Shown in pieces: positions 15,177 through 19,999 of a stretch of 19,999 nt of DNA. Numbering within the stretch: the first letter of the stretch is position 1; the number at the start of each line of letters is the position of its first letter. Both the position numbers and the translations under genes were made by a program. The DNA lies in the NCBI GenBank assembly GCA_946221495.1, contig CAMIFA010000090.1, positions 1 to 19,999 of the forward strand. Direction: 5' to 3'. Source of the stretch: an uncultured cyanobacterium (lineage in GTDB: Bacteria; Cyanobacteriota; Cyanobacteriia; Cyanobacteriales; Chroococcidiopsidaceae). A model generated the notes under the pieces. The model was not told the DNA's origin. It saw nothing but the letters and a program-made list of their open reading frames with translations, and did not search any database.

Positions 15177-15213
15177 AGAAAGCGCCCCCGACTGCGAATC
15201 TCAAGCGCTTTCT
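15177..15213 (+). terminator. Hairpin between two islet genes
   Basis: Perfect 9-bp stem AGAAAGCGC (15177-15185) / GCGCTTTCT (15205-15213) with a 19-nt loop starting with a C run. It follows the 64-residue gene by about 40 bp. There is no T tract after it, so termination efficiency is uncertain. Confidence 0.5.
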
Positions 15214-15221
15214 AATTTACA

Positions 15222-15240
15222 ACTCCGTAAGTTTCGGAGT
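15222..15240 (+). promoter_or_regulatory. Hairpin containing the ribosome binding site of the 159-residue gene
   Basis: ACTCCG (15222-15227) and CGGAGT (15235-15240) pair around a 7-nt loop. The right arm contains GGAG (15236-15239), 8 nt before ATG 15248, the best Shine-Dalgarno candidate. Pairing would hide it, suggesting control of translation. Confidence 0.45.
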
Positions 15241-15247
15241 AACTATC

Positions 15248-15727
15248 ATGAATTCTACCCAATTTTCCGAGTTTGCGAAAGTCGCGGAGCGAATCGCCAA
15301 CGGGATCGCTCAAACCGAAGTTTTACAATATTTAGAGCAACAAGTTAATGCAATAGCTCGCCTACCTCGACAAATTCAAACGCCTCAACGTAGAGCCAAG
15401 CTGCACGACAAACAAAGAATTAGACGCAAGGATGCAAAAGAATGGGCGCTTCGACGTTCTGGATGTAGCAGTACAGCCGAAGTTAAGAAATATCTCAAGG
15501 TTTTGGGCAAAAAACTAGACTTGCGGTTAACGAGCGCGTGGATTGCAGTCAACAAGGAATTTGCAGATGAGATTAAACAACTAAAAAGCGCAGATATGTT
15601 CTCGGTAGGCGATGCCAGGCGCAAGAGCGCACTGGCGGTCAGTCGCCCTTACTGCGCTGACATCGGGTTGATTTTAAAGAATATTCTGCAAGAACCGCCT
15701 ATCTTGCATCGTGGTCGCCATTTGTGA
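15248..15727 (+). CDS. Unknown basic protein of the accessory islet
   Basis: A 159-residue protein I do not recognise. Residues 45-72 are very basic (QTPQRRAKLHDKQRIRRKDA and on), suggesting nucleic-acid contact; the remainder looks helical with further Lys/Arg clusters and no membrane segment or signal peptide. GGAG lies 8 nt before the ATG, inside a small hairpin. The stop overlaps a GTG that opens a 28-codon frame in another phase (GTGA at 15724-15727); that frame reads like a plausible continuation of the protein, so the gene may end in a frameshift rather than at a natural stop. Confidence 0.6.
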   Translation: MNSTQFSEFAKVAERIANGIAQTEVLQYLEQQVNAIARLPRQIQTPQRRAKLHDKQRIRRKDAKEWALRRSGCSSTAEVKKYLKVLGKKLDLRLTSAWIAVNKEFADEIKQLKSADMFSVGDARRKSALAVSRPYCADIGLILKNILQEPPILHRGRHL

Positions 15728-15810
15728 TCACAGAACTCAAAGGCGGAGAGGCTTTTCTTGATGTCGTTTCTTTTCCTGTGGCTTTGAGTCAATTGGTTGC
15801 GGCAGTTTAA
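15724..15810 (+). CDS. Possible 28-residue ORF or frameshifted tail of the preceding gene
   Basis: From GTG 15724 the frame encodes a short peptide containing ELKGGEAFLDVVSFPVALSQ, a protein-like sequence too short to stand on its own with confidence. Upstream it is open without a start back to 15661. It could be a coupled small gene (GTGA overlap) or the shifted C-terminus of the 159-residue protein. Confidence 0.35.
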   Translation: MITELKGGEAFLDVVSFPVALSQLVAAV

Positions 15811-15826
15811 TAGGGAGTAGTAGAAA

Positions 15827-16028
15827 GTGACACGCCTTGACCGAATTGAAGCCGACTTAGAGATAATAAAAGAAATCCTGCTTACTACTGCTAGTCGTAC
15901 AGAATCTACCGACAAGCGCATTGATGATTATAACCTTGTCACTACAAGAGCAGAACCGACTTGCAGACGAGCGAGGTCGAAAAATTGACACAATTGAACT
16001 AGAATACTCAAGCCGAGAGTTTGCTTAA
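15827..16028 (+). pseudogene. Frameshifted small coiled-coil protein gene
   Basis: A GTG at 15827, with GGGAG 9 nt upstream, opens a 53-codon frame beginning MTRLDRIEADLEIIKEILL, a heptad-patterned helical sequence resembling small coiled-coil proteins I associate with cyanobacteria. After TDKRIDD the frame yields non-helical residues rich in Cys and Arg and stops at 15988. The +1 frame from about 15937 instead reads SLQEQNRLADERGRKIDTIE and on to EYSSREFA with a stop at 16028, which continues the helix. A one-base insertion or two-base deletion near 15927-15945 would explain this. The intact protein would be about 66 residues. Confidence 0.6.
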
Positions 16029-16103
16029 GTGTTTCGTTTAGATAACGAAGAATTACCGATTGTTGGTCGTGTAGTTAAACCTTTTACTGCGTGTAGGATA
16101 TAA
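16029..16103 (+). other. 24-codon protein-like fragment
   Basis: Starting with GTG directly after the preceding stop, the frame reads FRLDNEELPIVGRVVKPFTA and then ends. The phase of the next gene (open from 16075) is different. It may be a remnant or a frameshifted 5' part of the gene at 16117; it is too short to call. Confidence 0.25.
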
Positions 16104-16116
16104 CAATTCTCATGCT

Positions 16117-16620
16117 ATGGGAGCGGTAGCCAAGATAAATATTCATGTCAACTATCAAGGTAATGATGATTTTAATAGCACGATAGTTGAGCTACCGCTA
16201 TCGAGCGCGATCGCGCTAATGTTTCGGATTGATATTGGCTACCCAATTCTATTCTTAGATATTTCAGGTTATGTCAAAGTTGACAACCCATTAGACGCTA
16301 ATATTTCTAACTTTTGGATAGACGAATATGCTAATATTTTTGCTAGAAGTGCCAATTTAGGACAACAGCTACGCACTTTAACAACTATATCTATTCCTGC
16401 TCCGGTCAAGAATGGTAATACATATTCAATCCAAGTCCCAGTAGGATTTACTATTACTACTGCTTCATTTCAAGGAATAGCTATTAATGTCTTACAACAG
16501 CTAGGGCAAGTTGTTACTATAAGTAGTCCAATTAATCTAAAGATAGATGATAAGGAGACAGGAGACAGAAGAGAGAAGAGAGGAGTAACCCCATACGAGA
16601 ACAAGCAGGGGTTTCAATAA
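16117..16620 (+). CDS. Unknown protein with a repeat-derived C-terminus
   Basis: A 167-residue protein of no recognised family. Residues 1-145 look like a folded, beta-rich domain (alternating hydrophobic strands such as YPILFLDISGYVKV and TYSIQVPVGFTITTASF), without a signal peptide. The last ~22 residues (KETGDRREKRG and on) are highly charged and encoded by a GGAGACA/GAAGAGA heptad array plus its flank, so the original stop was probably lost or overwritten. The frame is open a little upstream of ATG 16117 without another ATG. Last gene of the accessory islet. Phage, plasmid or other mobile origin is possible but not shown. Confidence 0.55.
   Translation: MGAVAKINIHVNYQGNDDFNSTIVELPLSSAIALMFRIDIGYPILFLDISGYVKVDNPLDANISNFWIDEYANIFARSANLGQQLRTLTTISIPAPVKNGNTYSIQVPVGFTITTASFQGIAINVLQQLGQVVTISSPINLKIDDKETGDRREKRGVTPYENKQGFQ
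16554..16583 (+). repeat. GGAGACA/GAAGAGA heptad array inside a coding region
   Basis: Four 7-bp units: GGAGACA twice (16554-16567) then GAAGAGA twice (16568-16581), ending in GG. It encodes part of the C-terminal tail of the 167-residue protein. A related inverted word lies at 16704-16720. Confidence 0.75.
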
Positions 16621-16673
16621 AGATGTTAGTTCTTGTTTCTTCATCAATAAATAATGGTGCTTCAAACCCATGA

Positions 16674-16711
16674 CAGGAGACGAAAGACAACAAGACCCAA
16701 GCTGTCTCCTG
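16674..16711. repeat. Inverted repeat CAGGAGAC / GTCTCCTG
   Basis: Eight-bp arms at 16674-16681 and 16704-16711 with a 22-nt loop. The word is the same as in the heptad array at 16554-16567, so these are members of one repeat family. A T-rich stretch (TCTTCTTTTTCGG) follows near 16720-16731, so weak terminator activity on + is possible. Confidence 0.5.
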
Positions 16712-16743
16712 GCTCCTATCTTCTTTTTCGGTAAATTTAGTTT

Positions 16744-17034
16744 ATGTTGTCGCAAGTTTATTACCTTATCCGCTCAAAAGCAGACGGTAGTTACCTCTTA
16801 GCTCACCCAAATCCAGATACTGAGCCAGATTCTGCATATTTATTAATATTTCGCGAACACTTTGATGCCTTGGGATATTTAAATACCCACGCTTGGGATA
16901 TAGCAGCGCAATTTGCTGTGGAATCAGTCCCTAGCACTCAGGTAGGAAATTTGCTTAAACGCTGGGGTTTTAGTGGTGTGGGGGTTGTTCAAGACCCATT
17001 GTTCCCAAAAATCGATTTTTTCCCTGGTAATTGA
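16744..17034 (+). CDS. Small protein of unknown function, probably conserved in cyanobacteria
   Basis: A 96-residue soluble protein starting MLSQVYYLIRSKADGSYLLA, with LIFREHFDALGYLNTHAWDI, then VPSTQVGNLLKRWGFSGVGV and a short tail ending in FFPGN. I believe homologues of this length are widespread in cyanobacteria as hypothetical proteins, but no domain name or function is known to me. It is a compact alpha/beta-looking protein with no membrane or signal segment. It lies on + after the islet's repeats and probably has its own promoter in the repeat-containing gap. It resembles core genome more than the islet genes do. Confidence 0.75.
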   Translation: MLSQVYYLIRSKADGSYLLAHPNPDTEPDSAYLLIFREHFDALGYLNTHAWDIAAQFAVESVPSTQVGNLLKRWGFSGVGVVQDPLFPKIDFFPGN

Positions 17035-17237
17035 CTAATTCCAGCTAAAAATCGCTTTATAGCTTCGCTAGTCACAATTTTCTCCAAAACAGTACAAGCA
17101 ACATAATCTGTCTTGGTGTAGATACATCTAAATCAACACTTTAAGGTATAAGTGAAGATTGTTCAGGATTTCAGTTTGAGCGAAATCTAGATAACAAACT
17201 TAACAATAAGTAGTTGTTACAAACAGGAAAGCTTAGT

Positions 17238-17609
17238 ATGCACTCTATCAAATCTAAATTGTCTGCCCTGCGTCCAATTCGTTTATTATTAGTTGCCTTC
17301 GCTTGCGCCTTTATAGTATTTTCAAATGCCTTCCCTGCCTATAGCGCTCCTGTAAACCCCACTGGCACTACAAAAGCACCAGCACAAGGAGAGGCGAATC
17401 TTTTAGACATTGAAAGAGAAGCACAAGAGGCAGTTTTAAAAGATCCCTATTCTCGCGAAGAAACACAAGCTAAAGCAAGCCAAGGTACTAATGAGATCCA
17501 AGGAGGCGCTGATTTAGAGAAAATGAAACGTCCCGAAAATTCTCAGGGAGCAACATCAGTTGAACAAAAATTAAAGAATGCTTTGGAATCAGCTACAGGT
17601 AAAAAGTAA
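17238..17609 (+). CDS. Small secreted protein, resembling cyanobacterial low-temperature-induced-type proteins
   Basis: A 123-residue protein from ATG 17238, chosen over an upstream in-frame TTG (17214) because AGGAAA (17225-17230) lies 7 nt before it. The N-terminus is a signal peptide (basic HSIKSKLSALRPIR, hydrophobic core, cleavage probable after AYSA). The mature part is hydrophilic and likely helical: NLLDIEREAQEAVLKDPYSR, then EIQGGADLEKMKRPENSQ and VEQKLKNALESATGK. I recall similar proteins annotated as low-temperature-induced in cyanobacteria; this is from memory and the function is unknown. It ends 48 bp before a terminator hairpin and is probably monocistronic. Export to the periplasm or thylakoid lumen is expected. 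Confidence 0.7.
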   Translation: MHSIKSKLSALRPIRLLLVAFACAFIVFSNAFPAYSAPVNPTGTTKAPAQGEANLLDIEREAQEAVLKDPYSREETQAKASQGTNEIQGGADLEKMKRPENSQGATSVEQKLKNALESATGKK

Positions 17610-17657
17610 TCCTGTATGTAGCTTTGATAAAATTATTTTACTAGATCCCTAGTACGT

Positions 17658-17708
17658 AAGGAGGGTAGGCAATCACGTCTGCCCTCCTTGATATTTGTTA
17701 AGTTTTTT
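17658..17708 (+). terminator. Intrinsic terminator after the small secreted-protein gene
   Basis: Stem AAGGAGGG (17658-17665) / CCCTCCTT (17682-17689) with a 16-nt loop, followed by a T-rich tract that includes TTTTTT near 17703-17708. Confidence 0.7.
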
Positions 17709-17898
17709 AACTAAGATATCTACAAAAGGAGTCCTGACGTAATCTGACTAGCTAAAGGTCTGATGCTCAAAGTAGGGATATTTTTAACTGTAGAGGAGAT
17801 TTAGGAGCGAAATTTATCAAAGGTATTTGCATTTGGTTCTTACATCGCACACGAAATCTTTTACAGTGAGGAAGTAATAATAAATGCCTCAACGACCT

Positions 17899-17927
17899 GA
17901 CCTTATCTGATTTCATTGGATAAGGTC
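17899..17927 (+). promoter_or_regulatory. Hairpin in the dxs leader
   Basis: Perfect 9-bp stem GACCTTATC (17899-17907) / GATAAGGTC (17919-17927) with an 11-nt loop, 46 bp before the dxs ATG. No T tract follows, so a protein site or leader structure is more likely than a terminator. Confidence 0.45.
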
Positions 17928-17972
17928 TTCAGTGGGACAATCAACAGACGCAAGCTAGAGAGTACCCCCAAT

Positions 17973-19877
17973 ATGCACCTGAGTGAAATCACCCATCCTA
18001 ACCAGTTGCACGGTTTGTCGATTCGTCAACTACAACAGATTGCTCGTCAAATTCGGGACAAGCATTTACAAACTGTAGCGGACAGTGGCGGACATCTGGG
18101 TCCTGGGTTAGGTGTGGTGGAATTAACGCTAGCACTTTACCAGACCTTAGACTTGGATCACGATAAGGTCATTTGGGATGTGGGTCATCAAGCGTATCCA
18201 CATAAATTAATTACTGGTCGTTATACTTCCTTCAACACACTGCGGCAAAAAGACGGCGTTGCTGGGTATCTAAAGCGCTGCGAAAGCCCTTTTGACCATT
18301 TCGGAGCTGGTCACGCTTCAACCAGCATTTCTGCTGGGCTAGGAATGGCGATCGCCCGGGATTTGAAAGGCGAGAAATTTAAAGTTGTGGCGGTAATTGG
18401 TGACGGCGCATTAACTGGCGGTATGGCTTTAGAAGCAATTAACCATGCAGGTCATTTACCGAAAACAAATTTGTTGGTAGTGCTAAATGACAATGAAATG
18501 TCAATTTCACCCAACGTTGGCGCTATTTCTCGCCACCTAAACAAAATGCGCCTGAGTCCGCCAGTGCAGTTTCTTTCTGATAATCTTAAAGAACAAGTCA
18601 AGCAGCTTCCCTTTGTGGGCGACTCTTGGTCACCAGAACTAGGACGACTGAAGGAAGGAATGAAGCGGTTAGCTGTACCCAAAGTAGGGGCAGTATTTGA
18701 GGAACTCGGCTTTACATACATGGGACCTGTAGATGGTCATAACCTAGAAGAGCTAATTGCCACATTTGAGCAAGCACATCAACATACAGGACCTGTGTTA
18801 GTTCATGTGGCAACAGTTAAAGGTAAGGGATATGCGATCGCTGAAGAAGACCAAGTAGGCTACCACGCCCAAACCCCCTTCAACCTGACTACAGGCAAAG
18901 CCGCACCTTCTAATAAACCCAAGCCCCCTGGATACTCCAAAGTCTTTGCTCACGCCCTTGTCAAACTCGCAGAAAATAATCCCAAAATTATCGGTATTAC
19001 TGCGGCGATGGCAACTGGCACAGGGTTGGACAAACTTGCTGCCAAACTACCTCAGCAATATATCGATGTTGGCATTGCCGAACAACACGCGGTTACTCTA
19101 GCAGCTGGCTTGGCTTGTGAAGGAATGCGCCCAGTAGCAGCAATATATTCTACCTTCTTGCAACGTGGCTACGATCAAATAATTCACGACGTTTGTATCC
19201 AAAACCTACCCGTATTTTTCTGCCTAGATCGAGCCGGAATTGTTGGTGCTGACGGTCCTACTCACCAAGGAATGTACGACATTGCCTATTTGCGTTGCAT
19301 TCCCAACATGGTTTTAATGGCTCCCAAAGATGAAGCGGAACTCCAGCAGATGGTAGTTACTGGCATCAATCACAATGGTCCAATTGCCATGCGCTTTCCC
19401 CGTGGTAACGGCTACGGTGTCCCTTTGATGGAAGAAGGCTGGGAGGCGCTACCGATTGGCAAAGGTGAAATTCTCCGCAGTGGCGATGATGTTTTGTTAG
19501 TAGGATTTGGCTCGATGGTTTATCCTGCTATGCAAGTTGCTGAGATTTTAAGTGAGCATGGTGTGCAAGCCACTGTAATCAATGCTCGCTTTGCTAAACC
19601 CCTTGATACTGAGTTGATTTTGCCTCTAGCTGAACGTATTGGTCGTGTTGTCACTCTAGAAGAAGGCTGTTTAATAGGCGGCTTTGGTTCAGCTGTTGCG
19701 GAAGCGCTTTTAGACGCAAATATTGTAGTGCCAGTGAAGCGTCTGGGTGTACCAGATGTATTAGTAGATCATGCTGAACCAGATCAATCCAAAGTAGCTT
19801 TGGGTTTAACTTCTTCACAGATAGCAGAACAAGTTTTGCAAGCTTTCTTTAGCCAGCAACCAGCAACTATTAGCTAG
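17973..19877 (+). CDS. dxs: 1-deoxy-D-xylulose-5-phosphate synthase
   Basis: DXS joins pyruvate and glyceraldehyde-3-phosphate to give DXP, the first step of the MEP pathway that feeds carotenoids, the chlorophyll phytyl tail and quinones. The product from ATG 17973 has 635 residues, standard for cyanobacteria. The open frame extends 19 codons upstream to a TTG, but that part overlaps the leader hairpin and is not family-like. Motifs: the N-terminal HLGPGLGVVELTLALY block, the thiamine-diphosphate motif GDGALTGG (143-150) with NDNEMSISPNVG (172-183), catalytic Glu370 in GIAEQHAVTLAAG, DRAGIVGADGPTHQG (419-433) and the C-terminal LEEGCLIGGFGSAV block. Complete and intact. Confidence 0.97.
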   Translation: MHLSEITHPNQLHGLSIRQLQQIARQIRDKHLQTVADSGGHLGPGLGVVELTLALYQTLDLDHDKVIWDVGHQAYPHKLITGRYTSFNTLRQKDGVAGYLKRCESPFDHFGAGHASTSISAGLGMAIARDLKGEKFKVVAVIGDGALTGGMALEAINHAGHLPKTNLLVVLNDNEMSISPNVGAISRHLNKMRLSPPVQFLSDNLKEQVKQLPFVGDSWSPELGRLKEGMKRLAVPKVGAVFEELGFTYMGPVDGHNLEELIATFEQAHQHTGPVLVHVATVKGKGYAIAEEDQVGYHAQTPFNLTTGKAAPSNKPKPPGYSKVFAHALVKLAENNPKIIGITAAMATGTGLDKLAAKLPQQYIDVGIAEQHAVTLAAGLACEGMRPVAAIYSTFLQRGYDQIIHDVCIQNLPVFFCLDRAGIVGADGPTHQGMYDIAYLRCIPNMVLMAPKDEAELQQMVVTGINHNGPIAMRFPRGNGYGVPLMEEGWEALPIGKGEILRSGDDVLLVGFGSMVYPAMQVAEILSEHGVQATVINARFAKPLDTELILPLAERIGRVVTLEEGCLIGGFGSAVAEALLDANIVVPVKRLGVPDVLVDHAEPDQSKVALGLTSSQIAEQVLQAFFSQQPATIS

Positions 19878-19885
19878 TACCAAGT

Positions 19886-19910
19886 GTAGGGTGAGTATTG
19901 CCCACCCTAC
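19886..19910. repeat. GTAGGGTG / CACCCTAC hairpin after dxs
   Basis: Eight-bp arms (19886-19893, 19903-19910) with a 9-nt loop start 9 bp after the dxs stop. There is no T tract. The GTAGGGTG word is a common dispersed cyanobacterial palindrome in my experience; it may also end dxs transcription. Confidence 0.55.
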
Positions 19911-19935
19911 TGCATGAGTTAAGAGAATTACAAGC

Positions 19936-19999
19936 ATGAAACAATTTATAGAACCCATTTGGGATCTTATGCGTTTGCCAAGCGCTTTAGCATCAAGCG
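19936..19999 (+). CDS. Start of an unidentified gene, cut by the window edge
   Basis: An ATG at 19936 opens a frame that stays open to the end (about 21 codons, beginning MKQFIEPIWDLMRLPSALAS). Too little is present to name a family. It is on the same strand as dxs, 58 bp downstream. Confidence 0.5.
   Translation, partial: MKQFIEPIWDLMRLPSALASS

Larger units (their letters stand above)
17610..17972. other. Gap between the secreted-protein gene and dxs
   Basis: A 363-bp stretch holding the terminator at 17658-17708 and then an AT-rich leader before dxs that includes a 9-bp hairpin (17899-17927). The dxs promoter must lie here but no clear -35/-10 pair stands out. Confidence 0.5.

Noticed and set aside
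17761..17972. TPP riboswitch upstream of dxs
   Set aside because: I could not find the conserved CUGAGA-type core; only a single simple stem is present.
17916..17972. TTG start adding 19 residues to Dxs
   Set aside because: It overlaps the leader hairpin, is not family-like, and ATG 17973 gives the normal length of 635.

Overview
The window looks like chromosomal DNA from a cyanobacterium. Three things point there. The octamer GCGATCGC (HIP1) occurs about 19 times in 20 kb. Several genes belong to families I know as cyanobacterial (an FHA-fused class A PBP, a DUF3038/DUF4335 pair, small secreted proteins). Intergenic gaps carry 7- or 8-bp short tandem repeats typical of these genomes. I see no rRNA, tRNA, CRISPR array or intact insertion sequence.

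Layout. 1-2558: biotin synthase bioB, a biotin-transport gene bioY and lipoprotein signal peptidase lspA, all on +. 2559-3161: a 603-bp gap with three strong inverted repeats. 3162-7022: a tight four-gene + strand cluster (APC-family permease, a SAM methyltransferase with a lipoprotein signal, a heme-dependent oxidative N-demethylase-like DUF3445 protein, a GNAT acetyltransferase), ending near a clear terminator. 7291-8238 (-): a secreted, low-complexity Ser/Thr/Pro/Gly-rich protein with an N-terminal two-cysteine motif. 8648-10927: an FHA-transglycosylase-transpeptidase PBP, convergent with a two-gene minus-strand operon (DUF4335 and DUF3038). 13125-14804: adenine phosphoribosyltransferase apt and an OppB/DppB-type ABC permease. 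14805-16743: an accessory islet of small unknown, partly frameshifted genes. 16744-19877: a small unrecognised gene, a small secreted protein and dxs (first step of the MEP isoprenoid pathway). A truncated gene starts at 19936.

How genes work together. bioB and bioY both serve biotin supply. lspA would process lipoproteins such as the lipobox-bearing methyltransferase downstream. The cluster at 3162-7022 is the best candidate for an uncharacterised pathway: its parts suggest uptake and modification (demethylation, acetylation, methylation) of an amine or amino-acid-like substrate. That is inference from co-location and family names only. The islet at 14.8-16.7 kb looks like decaying transferred DNA between core genes.
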